Made by a program: the position numbers and the translations under genes
Shown: piece after piece, positions 34,189-42,785 of the stretch
Position numbering within the stretch: the stretch's first letter is position 1
Layout: each line of letters begins with the position of its first letter
Notes under the pieces: model-generated
Told to the model about the DNA's origin: nothing
The model's input: the letters and a program-made list of their open reading frames with translations, nothing else
The model's database searches: none
NCBI GenBank assembly: GCA_937868075.1
Contig: CALMLL010000169.1
Coordinates: 1 to 43,222 of the forward strand
Source: an uncultured Marmoricola sp.
GTDB taxonomy: Bacteria; Actinomycetota; Actinomycetes; Propionibacteriales; Nocardioidaceae
Reading direction: 5' to 3'
Length of the DNA stretch: 43,222 bases

Positions 34189-35154
34189 TCACTGGACCAG
34201 CGCGACCAACTCATCGGCGGCGGAGTAGGGATCGGATCGGCCGGCCAGAACGTCTCGACTCAACGCCCCCAGGGCCGAGTGGTCCGAGACCCCACGCCAG
34301 CGCTGCCTCAGTGTGGTCATGGCGATCGCCTCGATCTCGTCGCGGGTGCGATGCAGGCGTCGACGTTGCAGTTCGCCCGACTCGCCCAGCCAGACCCAGT
34401 GATCCTCGATCGCATCGACGACCTCAGCCACGCCGGTGCCGATCACCGCCTGGGTCTTCAGGATCGGTGGTCTCCAGGCCCCCTCGGCGCGCTCGGCCAA
34501 CGCGATCATGGAGCGCAGTTCTCGGCGTACCTGGTCGGCCCCGTCGCGATCGGCCTTGTTGATCACGTAGATGTCGCCGATCTCCAAGATGCCCGCCTTG
34601 GCCGCCTGAATCCCGTCACCCATGCCGGGGGCCAGCAGCACCAACGTCGTGTCCGCCTGAGCAGCGATCTCCACCTCGGACTGACCGACCCCCACGGTCT
34701 CCACCACGATCACGTCGCAGCCAGCCGCATCGAGCACCCGCAGTGCCTGCGGGGCGGCCCATGAGAGGCCACCGAGGTGGCCGCGGGAGGCCATCGAACG
34801 GATGTAGACGTCCGGGTCAAGGGCGTGGTCCTGCATGCGGACCCGATCACCCAGGAGCGCTCCTCCCGAGAACGGCGACGACGGGTCGACAGCCAGCACG
34901 CCGACCCGCTTGCCGCGTTCGCGCAGCACACCGACCAGGGCACTGGTGGTCGTCGACTTGCCCACCCCCGGGGAACCGGTGACACCCACGATGTGCGCAC
35001 GACCGCACCTGGGAGAGAGTTCGGCCATCACCTCCCGCAGCCGCGGGGAGGCGTCCTCGACCATGGAGATCAGGCGGGCGACCGAACGCGCGTCCCCCTG
35101 CCTGGCCTGAGCCAGGAGCGCGGGAACGTCGAAGGAGTCGCCGCGCCGGGTCAT
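34189..35154 (-). CDS. meaB: Methylmalonyl-CoA mutase-associated GTPase MeaB
   Basis: MeaB is a G3E-family chaperone GTPase that loads and protects the B12 cofactor of acyl-CoA mutases. The 321-residue protein has Walker A in [17 protein letters not shown] (about 57-73), [53 protein letters not shown] and the base-recognition [13 protein letters not shown] 35154 overlaps the upstream thiolase stop by 4 nt (ATGA). The client mutase is not in the window. The epimerase and Ccr across the divergent promoter support a methylmalonyl/ethylmalonyl-CoA context. Confidence 0.95.
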   Translation of the reverse strand: MTRRGDSFDVPALLAQARQGDARSVARLISMVEDASPRLREVMAELSPRCGRAHIVGVTGSPGVGKSTTTSALVGVLRERGKRVGVLAVDPSSPFSGGALLGDRVRMQDHALDPDVYIRSMASRGHLGGLSWAAPQALRVLDAAGCDVIVVETVGVGQSEVEIAAQADTTLVLLAPGMGDGIQAAKAGILEIGDIYVINKADRDGADQVRRELRSMIALAERAEGAWRPPILKTQAVIGTGVAEVVDAIEDHWVWLGESGELQRRRLHRTRDEIEAIAMTTLRQRWRGVSDHSALGALSRDVLAGRSDPYSAADELVALVQ

Positions 35155-36341
35155 CCCTGAGGAACGCGAATGATCAGGGCGTCACCCTGACCGCCGCCGC
35201 CGCACAAGGCTGCCGCACCGATGCCGCCGCCGCGCCGCTTCAGCTCGTTCGCCAGGTGCAGCACGATGCGTGCCCCGGACATGCCCACGGGGTGACCCAC
35301 CGCGATCGCGCCGCCGTTGACGTTGACCTTGTCGGCCGAGACACCCAACTGCCGGGCCGACTCGATGCCGACCGCCGCGAAGGCCTCGTTGAGTTCGAAG
35401 AGGTCGATGTCAGCGGGGGTGATCCCCTCCTTGGCCGCAGCGGCTTCGATCGCGCGGGCAGGCTGAAGTTGCAGGGTCGAGTCCGGACCGGCCACCTGAC
35501 CGGAGGCACCGATCTCGGCCAGCCAGGTCAAGCCGAGTTCCTCGGCCTTGGCCTTGCTCATCACGACCACAGCACACGCGCCGTCGGAGATCTGAGAACT
35601 CGAGCCGGCGGTGATGGTGCCTTCGCGGGCGAAGGCTGCGCGCAGCCGACCCAACGACTCAGCCGTCGTGTCACCGCGGATGCCTTCGTCCTGGCTGACC
35701 ACGAGCGGGTCGCCGCGGCGCTGGGGAACCTCGACCGGAACCACTTCGTCGTCGAACAGGCCGTTCTTCCAAGCGGCCGCGGCCAGCTGGTGGCTGCGAG
35801 CCGAGAACTCGTCCTGCTCCTCGCGGGTGAGGTTGGCACCGGCCACGTTGCAGGCCTCGGTCAGGTTGCCCATGCCCTGATTGGTGAACTGGTCCCACAA
35901 GGCGTCGTAGGCCATCGAGTCGACGAGGGTGTTGTCGCCGTACTTGAGACCCTCGCGAGACTTCGGCAACAAGTGGGGGGCGTTGGTCATCGACTCCATG
36001 CCGCCGGCCACGACGATCTCGTGCTCTCCGGCTCGGATCAACTGGTCGGCCATGGCGATGGCGTTGATCCCGGACAGACACACCTTGTTGATGGTGATCG
36101 AGGGGACGGTCATCGGGATGCCGCCCTTGACCGCGGCCTGGCGGGCGGTGATCTGACCGGCACCGGCCTGGATCACCTGGCCCATGATCACGTAGTCGAC
36201 CTGATCGCCAGCGATGCCGGCCTTGTCGAGCGCACCCTTGATCGCGACCCCGCCGAGGTCGGCGGCGGACATGTCCTTCAGGCCTCCCATGAGGCGCCCG
36301 ATCGGGGTACGAGCCCCAGCAACGATGACAGAACCAGACAT
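35151..36341 (-). CDS. Acetyl-CoA C-acetyltransferase (thiolase)
   Basis: The enzyme condenses two acetyl-CoA to acetoacetyl-CoA or cleaves 3-ketoacyl-CoA. The 396-residue protein has the nucleophilic cysteine in [12 protein letters not shown] (Cys at about 88), [23 protein letters not shown], the [17 protein letters not shown] histidine motif and the second cysteine in [16 protein letters not shown] 36341 has GAGGAG about 6 nt upstream. It is coupled to meaB and divergent from the epimerase. With Ccr it could form the entry of the ethylmalonyl-CoA route (acetoacetyl-CoA to crotonyl-CoA to ethylmalonyl-CoA); this is inference from context. Confidence 0.94.
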   Translation of the reverse strand: MSGSVIVAGARTPIGRLMGGLKDMSAADLGGVAIKGALDKAGIAGDQVDYVIMGQVIQAGAGQITARQAAVKGGIPMTVPSITINKVCLSGINAIAMADQLIRAGEHEIVVAGGMESMTNAPHLLPKSREGLKYGDNTLVDSMAYDALWDQFTNQGMGNLTEACNVAGANLTREEQDEFSARSHQLAAAAWKNGLFDDEVVPVEVPQRRGDPLVVSQDEGIRGDTTAESLGRLRAAFAREGTITAGSSSQISDGACAVVVMSKAKAEELGLTWLAEIGASGQVAGPDSTLQLQPARAIEAAAAKEGITPADIDLFELNEAFAAVGIESARQLGVSADKVNVNGGAIAVGHPVGMSGARIVLHLANELKRRGGGIGAAALCGGGGQGDALIIRVPQG

Positions 36342-36413
36342 GGCGTCTCCTCACGCACGTACGAGTACCCAGACACTACCTAGGCGCCGCCCAGGCGCGG
36401 CACCCCCGCCCGC

Positions 36414-36510
36414 TGTTGGGACAGTCACACCAACTCGCCCATGACCCCGCGCCAGCCGCGGCACCCAAGCGCTGGGTGCCGTTGCTGGGCTGGTGTTGGC
36501 ACCATCACAC
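36414..36510. promoter_or_regulatory. Divergent thiolase/epimerase promoter region with direct repeats and hairpin
   Basis: The 208-bp gap holds two 17-bp direct repeats, TGTTGGGACAGTCACAC (36414-36430) and TGTTGGCACCATCACAC (36494-36510), 14/17 identical. Between them lies a perfect inverted repeat, CGGCACCCA-AGCGC-TGGGTGCCG (36459-36481). Operators for acyl-CoA regulation are one possibility; no known regulator is recognised. Confidence 0.4.
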
Positions 36511-36549
36511 GAGATCGACAGGTGCCTGCCGAGTTAGGACACTGAGCAT

Positions 36550-36984
36550 GTGACCTCGTTGCCAACCTCGCTCTTCACCCATATCGACCATGTCGGGATC
36601 GCCGTACCTGACCTGGACGTGGCCATCGCGTTCTATCGCGACACTTTCGGGATGACGCTGCAGCACCAGGAGACCAACGAGGAGCAGGGTGTTCGCGAGG
36701 CCATGATGGCCGTGGGTGAGTCGACCTCGTGCATCCAGTTGCTGGCCCCGCTCTCACCGGATAGCACCATCGGCAAGTTCCTGGAGCGCTCCGGCCCGGG
36801 GATCCAGCAGATGGCCTACCGGGTCGAGGACATCGACGCGGTGTGCGCGGTGCTGCGCGAGCGGGGGGTTCGGCTGCTCTACGAGGTTCCCAAGAGGGGT
36901 ACGGCGGGCAGCAGGGTCAACTTCGTCCACCCCAAGGACGCCGGCGGCGTTCTGGTCGAGTTGGTCGAACCCGGCGCACACTGA
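36550..36984 (+). CDS. mce: Methylmalonyl-CoA epimerase
   Basis: The enzyme interconverts (R)- and (S)-methylmalonyl-CoA (and can act on ethylmalonyl-CoA). The 144-residue glyoxalase/VOC-fold protein has IDHVGIAVPDLD with the first metal histidine (about 14), HQETNEEQGVREAMM, IQLLAPLSPDSTIGKFLE, GPGIQQMAYRVEDID and the final metal glutamate in GVLVELVEP. GTG 36550 is the start; no clear Shine-Dalgarno sequence is seen, and GACACT lies 6 nt upstream as a weak leaderless -10. It is divergent from the thiolase and 126 bp before ccr. Confidence 0.94.
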   Translation: MTSLPTSLFTHIDHVGIAVPDLDVAIAFYRDTFGMTLQHQETNEEQGVREAMMAVGESTSCIQLLAPLSPDSTIGKFLERSGPGIQQMAYRVEDIDAVCAVLRERGVRLLYEVPKRGTAGSRVNFVHPKDAGGVLVELVEPGAH

Positions 36985-37009
36985 CCACCCCACTCGAACA
37001 GCACCGAAC

Positions 37010-37026
37010 CCTCCCCTAGGGCGAGG
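37010..37026 (+). terminator. Possible hairpin after the epimerase gene
   Basis: CCTC-C-CCTAGGG-C-GAGG (37010-37026) is a near-perfect inverted repeat in the epimerase-ccr gap. It has no U-tract; it could equally be an operator. Confidence 0.25.
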
Positions 37027-37060
37027 CAGATCACGTCCGCGAACCGATGACCGACTAACT

Positions 37061-37076
37061 AACTCGCCGGTAAGTT
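37061..37076. promoter_or_regulatory. TetR-like imperfect palindrome upstream of ccr
   Basis: AACT-cg-CCGG-ta-AGTT (37061-37076) has symmetric arms around CCGG and ends 34 nt before the ccr start. The form is like operators of TetR-type regulators of acyl-CoA genes; the regulator is unknown. Confidence 0.4.
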
Positions 37077-37110
37077 GGAACCAACCCCACAAAGCACAAG
37101 GAGCCTGGAC

Positions 37111-38448
37111 GTGCAGCAGATCCTCGACGCCATCATGGCCGGTGACGCCACCAGCGCCGATTACGCCAACATGCCCCTCCCGGAGTCGTACCGGGCGGCC
37201 ACGGTCCACAAGGACGAGGTCGACATGTTCGCCGGACTGGCATCACGCGACAAGGACCCTCGCCGCTCCTTGCATGTCGAAGATGTGGCGCTGCCCGAGT
37301 TGGGCCCGGGCGAGGCCCTGGTCGCGGTGATGGCCAGTGCCATCAACTACAACACCGTCTGGACCTCGATCTTCGAGCCACTGCCGACCTTCGGCTTCCT
37401 GGAGCGCTACGGCAAGGTCTCGCCGCTGGCCAAGCGACACGACCTGCCCTACCACGTGGTGGGTTCCGACCTGGCCGGCGTGGTTCTCAAGACCGGCCTG
37501 GGCGTCCACTCGTGGAATCCCGGGGACGAGGTGGTCGCGCACTGCCTCAGCGTGGAGTTGGAGAGCCCCGACGGACACAACGACACGATGATGGATCCCG
37601 AACAGCGGATCTGGGGGTTTGAGACCAACTTCGGCGGTCTGGCCCACATCGCCTTGGTCAAGTCCAACCAGCTGATGCCCAAGCCGGCCCACCTGACCTG
37701 GGAAGAGGCTGCCTCTCCGGGCTTGGTCAACTCCACCGCCTACCGACAGTTGGTCAGTCGCAACGGCGCCGGGATGAAGCAGGGCGACAACGTCCTGATC
37801 TGGGGAGCCAGTGGTGGCCTCGGAGGGTTCGCCACGCAATACGCCCTCAACGGTGGCGCGACCCCGATCTGCGTGGTCTCCAACGAGGAGAAGGCCGCGA
37901 TCTGTCGCTCGATGGGTGCCGATCTGATCATCAACCGGTCGGAGGAGAACTGGAAGTTCTGGAAGGACGAGCACACCCAGGACCCCCGCGAGTGGCGGCG
38001 CTTGGGCGCCAAGATCCGGGAACTCACCGGAGGCGAGGACGTCGACATCGTCTTCGAGCACCCGGGCCGCGAGACGTTCGGCGCGTCGGTGTTCGCGGCC
38101 CGAAAGGGCGGCACCATCGTGACCTGTGCCTCCACCAGCGGCTACATGCACCAGTACGACAACCGGTACCTGTGGATGAACCTCAAGAAGATCGTCGGCT
38201 CCCACTTCGCCAACTACCGCGAGTCATGGGAGGCCAACCGGCTGATCGCCAAGGGAATGATCCACCCGACCTTGTCGAAGACCTACCGCCTCGACGATGT
38301 CGGTCAGGCCGCGCTCGACGTCCACCACAACCTGCACCAGGGCAAGGTCGGTGTGCTGTGTCTGGCCCCCGAGGAGGGACTGGGCGTCCGCAACGAGGAG
38401 TTGCGCAGCCAACATCTCGACGCGATCAACCGGTTCCGCGGGGTCTGA
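37111..38448 (+). CDS. ccr: Crotonyl-CoA carboxylase/reductase
   Basis: Ccr reductively carboxylates crotonyl-CoA with NADPH and CO2 to ethylmalonyl-CoA, the key step of the ethylmalonyl-CoA pathway and of polyketide extender supply. The 445-residue MDR-family protein keeps the four CO2-pocket residues known from the family: Asn in SAINYN, Phe-Glu in WGFETNFGG, and His in GSHFANY. The NADPH fold is ILIWGASGGLGGFATQ (reads VLIWGASGGLGG). Carboxylating rather than simple reductase activity is therefore expected. GTG 37111 has AAGGAG 7 nt upstream; the frame start at 37075 lacks one. A 125-bp gap separates it from the coiled-coil gene. Confidence 0.95.
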   Translation: MQQILDAIMAGDATSADYANMPLPESYRAATVHKDEVDMFAGLASRDKDPRRSLHVEDVALPELGPGEALVAVMASAINYNTVWTSIFEPLPTFGFLERYGKVSPLAKRHDLPYHVVGSDLAGVVLKTGLGVHSWNPGDEVVAHCLSVELESPDGHNDTMMDPEQRIWGFETNFGGLAHIALVKSNQLMPKPAHLTWEEAASPGLVNSTAYRQLVSRNGAGMKQGDNVLIWGASGGLGGFATQYALNGGATPICVVSNEEKAAICRSMGADLIINRSEENWKFWKDEHTQDPREWRRLGAKIRELTGGEDVDIVFEHPGRETFGASVFAARKGGTIVTCASTSGYMHQYDNRYLWMNLKKIVGSHFANYRESWEANRLIAKGMIHPTLSKTYRLDDVGQAALDVHHNLHQGKVGVLCLAPEEGLGVRNEELRSQHLDAINRFRGV

Positions 38449-38573
38449 CCACCCTGCCGGAGCCCGCTGTGCTCCAGGCGGGTGGACCAGTGGTTACGCC
38501 GATGCCCATCCATCGGCCAGACTAGGCGGAGTTCAAGCACGAGGCCGCGGACGCGGCGACAGAAGGGAAACCC

Positions 38574-39809
38574 ATGACCGACGGCCGTGGCCTGTCCATT
38601 TTCGACGACGTACCCGGTGAGCCTGGGCCCGCCGAACAGCCGACTCAGGTGATCCCAGTCGTGGACGCCGAGGCCGCGCCGTCCACCCCGGCCCGACCAC
38701 CGGCCCCCCAGCAGCCGGCACCGACGCAGGCCCCGGCCGCCCCCGCCCAGTACGCCGCGCCTGGCACACTGACTTCCGTGAACTTCCCGATCAGTCGCCG
38801 AGGCGGATACGACAAGGACGCGGTCGATCGTTCCTTCGCCGACATGTCCACCGAGAAGGCCACCTTGTCCACCAGCCTGGGTGAGGCCCGACGCCGCGTG
38901 GCCGAACTCGAGGGGGAGATCGAGCGTCTGCGAGTCAAGGCCGCCGAGCAGGACAAGCCCTCCTACGCCGGACTGGGCGGGCGCGCCTCGGAAATGTTGC
39001 GCCTGGCCGAGGAGCAGGCAGACGAAGTGCTCTCCCAGGCGCGCACCGAGGCGAGCCGCATCCTCGAGCAGGCCAACCGCGACGCTGCGGTGACCCAAGC
39101 CACCGCCGAACGCGACGCCGAGGACATGCGTCGGGTGCAGTTGGCCGAGATCGACGACACCCGCACCCGCACGATGAGCGAACTCGAGGCGCACCACACC
39201 CGCAGCAAAGCCGAGATCGAGGACCTGCGGGCCCAGGCTCAACGCGAGGCCGACCAGATGCGCGTCGGCGCCCAACAAGAGGTCGAGGCCCAACGCATGA
39301 CCTCCGCCCGCGAAGCCGACAAGGCCAAGGCCGCCGCCGACCGCGAGGTCACCGAAGCTCGCCGCGCCCTCGCGGTGGAGAAGGAGCGCTTGGCACGTGA
39401 GGCCCAGGAGCACCACGAGACCGCGATCAGCGAGACGTCACGCTTGGTCAAGGAAGCCGAGGATCGCGCCAACGCCGCCGATCAGCGGGCCCGCGAGACC
39501 ACGCAGGCGGCCAACGAACACCACGCCCAGGCCACCAAGGACGCCGAGTCGCTGCTGACCCGCACCAAGCGTGAGGCCGAGCAGATCCTGGCTGCAGCCA
39601 GGTCCGAGGCCGAGCAGGTACGCCGCGCCGGCCACGCCGACTCCGAGCGCGAACTCCACGCCCTGCGCACCGAGGTCGACCAACTCACCCGCAAGCGCGA
39701 GGGCATCGCCGCCCAGCTGGGCGCCCTACGCGACGTGATGGCCGGCTTCGCGACCCCAGCCGAGGCTGACGAGACTCCGGCTGAAGACGCCGCCTCCACC
39801 GACGACTGA
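38574..39809 (+). CDS. Long coiled-coil cytoskeletal protein (Scy/FilP/DivIVA-like)
   Basis: The 411-residue protein has a short N-terminal FDDVPGEPG motif, a Pro/Ala-rich disordered stretch (about 15-65), a DivIVA-like patch VNFPISRRGGYDKDAVDRSF (about 69-88), and then almost continuous coiled coil (about 90-385) rich in Ala, Glu, Arg and Gln. An acidic tail ends it. Such proteins form polar or filamentous scaffolds for tip growth and chromosome or division positioning. From memory, Streptomyces scy/filP lie beside the methylmalonyl-CoA epimerase and thiolase genes, so this is probably the conserved neighbour. ATG 38574 has AGAAGGGA upstream. The AI-2E permease gene starts 3 nt after its stop. 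Confidence 0.85.
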   Translation: MTDGRGLSIFDDVPGEPGPAEQPTQVIPVVDAEAAPSTPARPPAPQQPAPTQAPAAPAQYAAPGTLTSVNFPISRRGGYDKDAVDRSFADMSTEKATLSTSLGEARRRVAELEGEIERLRVKAAEQDKPSYAGLGGRASEMLRLAEEQADEVLSQARTEASRILEQANRDAAVTQATAERDAEDMRRVQLAEIDDTRTRTMSELEAHHTRSKAEIEDLRAQAQREADQMRVGAQQEVEAQRMTSAREADKAKAAADREVTEARRALAVEKERLAREAQEHHETAISETSRLVKEAEDRANAADQRARETTQAANEHHAQATKDAESLLTRTKREAEQILAAARSEAEQVRRAGHADSERELHALRTEVDQLTRKREGIAAQLGALRDVMAGFATPAEADETPAEDAASTDD

Positions 39810-39812
39810 CCC

Positions 39813-40964
39813 GTGAGCGACAAGGAGACTCCGGCCGCTCGACCGTCGCGCGCGGCCGCGCTCAAGGCCGCCGCCGCCAAGCGGGCCGAGGCCAAGGCCG
39901 CGGCCCAACAGCCCTTCGGCATGCCCGGGCAGCCGTTCTCACGCAAGGCACCCTTCATGGTCGGGTTCCTCGGCGCACTAGGAGCGCTCTCGGCCTGGTG
40001 GTTGCTCAGTCGAGTGCAACTCATCGGCGGGGTGCTGATCCTGATCGTCGTCTCGATGTTCTTGGCCGTCGGCCTCACTCCGGGCGTGGAGTGGCTGCAA
40101 CGCAAGGGCCTCAAACGGCACTGGGCCGTGGTCAGCGTGATCGCCGCTGTCTTGGTGGTCTTGACCCTGTTCGTGGTCGCGATCGTCCCGGTGGCCAGCG
40201 ACCAGATCGGCAAGATCGTCGCCAACGCCCCCGCCTGGTTGGACCAGTTGCAGCACAACAGATGGCTGCAGGGGGTCGACGAACGCTTCCACGTGATCGA
40301 CAAGGTCAAGGAGTACCTCGGCAAGAGCGATCTGGGAGGCAAGGTCTTCGGCGGCGTACTCGGGGCCGCGGGCGCGGTCATCGGCTTCCTCGCTGATGCC
40401 CTGATCGTGACGATCCTGACGCTCTACTTCCTCTCGGGCATGCCCGAGATCAAGGCCGCGATGTGGCGCCTCTCCCCCGCTTCGCGTCGCGAGCGGGTCT
40501 CGCTGCTGGGCGAGCGGATCCTGGACGGCATCGGCGGATACGTCTCCGGGGCCTTCATCGTCGCGCTCTGCGCTGGCGTCGCCACCTTGGTGTTCTTGTT
40601 CGTCGTCGGTCTCGGGCAGTACGCCGTCGCGCTAGCCATGGTCGTGGCCTTCCTCGACGTCATCCCGATGATCGGTGCCACCCTCGGGGCCGTCATCGTA
40701 TGCGCGATCGGCTTCGCCACCGACGCTAGGACAGGGATCATCTGCGTGGTCTTCTACGTGATCTACCAGCAGATCGAGAACTACGTGATCTACCCGCGGG
40801 TGATGTCGCGCTCGGTCGATATCCCGGGCGTGGTCATCGTGATCGCAGCGGTGATCGGAGCCACGCTGCTGGGCGTGATCGGCGCGCTGCTGGCGATCCC
40901 CACGGCTGCGGCGATCTTGTTGATCGTGCGCGAAGTGATCGTGCGTCGACTCGACGTCTCATAG
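39813..40964 (+). CDS. AI-2E family transporter (UPF0118 permease)
   Basis: The 383-residue membrane protein has a basic, Ala-rich cytoplasmic N-terminus (about 1-45). Then come two spans (about 49-90), a further span (about 105-130), a soluble segment with DQIGKIVANAPAWLDQLQ, and about four to five spans to the end. GGYVSGAFIVALCAG, FLDVIPMIGATLGA and QIENYVIYPRVMSRSVDIPG are typical of the family. Members export diverse compounds or ions; the AI-2 link is historical and should not be read as function. GTG 39813 lies 3 nt after the coiled-coil gene stop, indicating co-transcription. A repeat array begins right after its stop. Confidence 0.92.
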   Translation: MSDKETPAARPSRAAALKAAAAKRAEAKAAAQQPFGMPGQPFSRKAPFMVGFLGALGALSAWWLLSRVQLIGGVLILIVVSMFLAVGLTPGVEWLQRKGLKRHWAVVSVIAAVLVVLTLFVVAIVPVASDQIGKIVANAPAWLDQLQHNRWLQGVDERFHVIDKVKEYLGKSDLGGKVFGGVLGAAGAVIGFLADALIVTILTLYFLSGMPEIKAAMWRLSPASRRERVSLLGERILDGIGGYVSGAFIVALCAGVATLVFLFVVGLGQYAVALAMVVAFLDVIPMIGATLGAVIVCAIGFATDARTGIICVVFYVIYQQIENYVIYPRVMSRSVDIPGVVIVIAAVIGATLLGVIGALLAIPTAAAILLIVREVIVRRLDVS

Positions 40965-40969
40965 CGCCG

Positions 40970-41211
40970 CCGATTGAGCGCCCACCCACCCGCCGATTGG
41001 CCACCCACCGCCGATTGAGCGCCCACGCACCACCGATTGAGCGCCCAGCCTCCCGCCGATTGGCCCCACCGCCGATTGAGCCTGTCGAAATCAAGGCCGG
41101 GCCCACTGCCAGGGGTTTCGTCAGGCTCAACCGCCTGGCAGGGCCGCCGATTGAGCGCCCACCCACCGCCGATTGAGCGCCCACCCACCGCCGATTGAGC
41201 CTGTCGAAATC
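40970..41211. repeat. GATTGAG repeat array with embedded co-varying hairpins
   Basis: GATTG(A/G)-units begin at 40972, 40994, 41013, 41035, 41058, 41074, 41149, 41171 and 41193. Most are followed by GCGCCCACCCACC-like spacers. Complete 19-nt hairpin copies are GATTGAGCCTGTCGAAATC at 41074-41092 and 41193-41211, and GGTTTCGTCAGGCTCAACC at 41114-41132 (opposite orientation). The last copy overlaps the stop codon (41210-41212) of the minus-strand CGNR gene. The stretch lies between convergent genes and has no coding potential that I can support. Confidence 0.8.
41106..41141. terminator. Long inverted repeat, candidate bidirectional terminator
   Basis: CTGCCAGG (41106-41113) pairs with CCTGGCAG (41134-41141), and inside it GGTT (41114-41117) pairs with AACC (41129-41132), with one bulged G. 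The 12-bp stem lies between convergent AI-2E and CGNR genes. No U-tract is seen. Confidence 0.5.
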
Positions 41212-41752
41212 AAGGGCCCTCGGTGGCCTGTCGAGCGCGGTAAGCCGCCACCGCGACCCTGTTTCCGCAGGTAGTCGAGCAGAACTTGCGCGAGCGATTG
41301 CGCGACAGATCAAGCACTAGCCCATTGCAGTCGTCGGCCCCACACACTGAGATCCGAGAGTGTTGGTCGACTCTGATTACGTCGATCATGGCCATGGCAG
41401 TTTCCACCAGGATTCGCCGGGCAAGCGAGTCGTCAGAACTCACCGCATGCAGGTGCCAGTCGAACTCGTCGTGGCGCACCAACTGCGGGACGGCGTTTGC
41501 CCCGTCGAGGATCTCGTTGACGATCGCGGCTGCCTGGTCGCGTGGAGCGATCAGCATCTGTCGCAAAGTGGCTCGCGCACGGCGTACTTCTGCGAGCTCG
41601 GCCTGGGAACGATCGTGGCTGCCGGAGTAGGACCACTCCTGCAGGAAATCGCGCAGAGACTGTGTGGACTCCAGGCGGTCGGGCCCCTTTGCGGAGTTCA
41701 CCAGCCAGACAGCAGACTGCAGCGCCAGCTCGGTGTCATAGGCAAAAGTCAC
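41210..41752 (-). CDS. CGNR zinc-finger (ABATE-type) transcriptional regulator
   Basis: The 180-residue protein has an N-terminal ABATE-like helical domain (ALQSAVWLVNS; TLRQMLIAPRDQAAAIVNEIL). The C-terminal CGNR zinc finger follows: CGADDCNGLVLDLSRNRSRKF, then CSTTCGNRVAVAAYRAR, with four cysteines and the signature CGNR. DNA binding and stress-type regulation are inferred for the family. GTG 41752 follows TAAGGT by 6 nt, so it is probably leaderless. It is divergent from an EamA exporter across 39 bp and likely controls it. Its stop codon lies inside a hairpin repeat copy. Confidence 0.9.
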   Translation of the reverse strand: MTFAYDTELALQSAVWLVNSAKGPDRLESTQSLRDFLQEWSYSGSHDRSQAELAEVRRARATLRQMLIAPRDQAAAIVNEILDGANAVPQLVRHDEFDWHLHAVSSDDSLARRILVETAMAMIDVIRVDQHSRISVCGADDCNGLVLDLSRNRSRKFCSTTCGNRVAVAAYRARQATEGP

Positions 41753-41791
41753 ATTGACACCTTACATGGAATCCGCCTAGTGTCACGACCT
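41753..41791. promoter_or_regulatory. CGNR/EamA divergent promoters under one inverted repeat
   Basis: On the plus strand TTGACA (41754-41759), 18 bp and TAGTGT (41778-41783) lie 8 nt before ATG 41792. On the minus strand TAAGGT (41759-41764) lies 6 nt before GTG 41752. TGACAC (41755-41760) and GTGTCA (41780-41785) form a perfect inverted repeat overlapping the -35 and -10 of the exporter gene. Confidence 0.55.
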
Positions 41792-42763
41792 ATGACCGCA
41801 ATGACTCATGACGGGCGCGCCTCCGGATTCGGTTCCGGGCTCGCCTTTGCCTTGACGTCCGCGGTTTCCTTCGGCCTGTCCGGACCGCTGGCCCGAGGGC
41901 TGATGGACGTCGGCTGGAGTGCGGGCGCCACGGTCACCCTGCGCATTCTGATTGCCGCTGCGGTGTTGATGGTGCCTGCGCTGATCGCTTTGAGAGGCCG
42001 CTGGCACCTGATCCGAGCGGGCTTGCCGATCATGGCGGCTTACGGCCTGTCGGCAGTGACCTTGGCACAATTCGCGTTCTTCAACTCGATTCGGTATCTG
42101 CCAGTCGGCATGGGGCTGCTGATTGAGTACACCGCTCCGGTCGCGGTTGTGGTGTGGCTCTGGCTGCGCCATGGGCATCGGCCGACGTGGGTCACTGTCC
42201 TCGGTGCCGCAATCGCAGCGCTGGGTCTAGTGCTGGTGCTCGACATCTTCACCGGCGGCCAGGTCAATGGGCTCGGTCTCATGTGGGGCCTGCTGGCCAT
42301 GTTTGGCGCGGCAAGCTACTTCCTGATCTCCGCCGATGAGAACAACGGCCTGCCACCGTTGGTGCTCGCCGCCGGCGGACTGATCATCGGTGGTGGCGCG
42401 CTGTTGCTTCTGGGGGGCCTTGGCCTGGTGCCGATGCGGATGAACTTCGATGACGCCAGGTACGCCGTCGGCTCGATCGCCTGGTGGTGGCCCGTGCTCG
42501 GATTGGGATTGATCACGGCGGCATTGGCCTACGTCGCCGGCATCGCCGGCGTGCGCCGCTTGGGTAGTCGGCTGGCCTCGTTCGTGGCGCTGACCGAGGT
42601 GCTGGCCGCACTCGGGTTTGCCTGGCTACTGCTGGCCGAATTGCCTGGGCCGGTGCAATTCGTTGGCGCTGCCCTCATTCTCGGCGGGGTGATCGTGGTG
42701 AAACTCGGCGAGCGGCCCTCCCCCGACCACCACCTCAGCGACGACCTCGCAGTAGGCGTCTGA
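41792..42763 (+). CDS. EamA/DMT family exporter (RhtA-like)
   Basis: The 323-residue membrane protein has ten hydrophobic segments in two five-helix EamA repeats: FALTSAVSFGLSGPLARGL starts repeat one and GLMWGLLAMFGAASYFLISA starts repeat two. LPVGMGLLIEYTAPVAV is typical of RhtA-like amino-acid/metabolite exporters. Substrate is unknown. ATG 41792 is used because a promoter with TTGACA and TAGTGT points to it; an in-frame ATG at 41801 is the alternative. A longer frame from 41360 runs antisense over the CGNR gene and is rejected. It is followed by the repeat array to the window end. Confidence 0.9.
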   Translation: MTAMTHDGRASGFGSGLAFALTSAVSFGLSGPLARGLMDVGWSAGATVTLRILIAAAVLMVPALIALRGRWHLIRAGLPIMAAYGLSAVTLAQFAFFNSIRYLPVGMGLLIEYTAPVAVVVWLWLRHGHRPTWVTVLGAAIAALGLVLVLDIFTGGQVNGLGLMWGLLAMFGAASYFLISADENNGLPPLVLAAGGLIIGGGALLLLGGLGLVPMRMNFDDARYAVGSIAWWWPVLGLGLITAALAYVAGIAGVRRLGSRLASFVALTEVLAALGFAWLLLAELPGPVQFVGAALILGGVIVVKLGERPSPDHHLSDDLAVGV

Positions 42764-42785
42764 GAGCTCGCGGACGTTCACGGTC

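Noticed and set aside
38449..38573. Terminator or small gene between ccr and the coiled-coil gene
   Set aside because: Only weak 5-bp arms (GGAGC/GCTCC, CCCGC/GCGGG) that exclude each other, and no open frame with an RBS.
40970..41211. CRISPR array
   Set aside because: Units differ in length, spacing is short and variable, spacers are similar to each other, and no cas gene is present.
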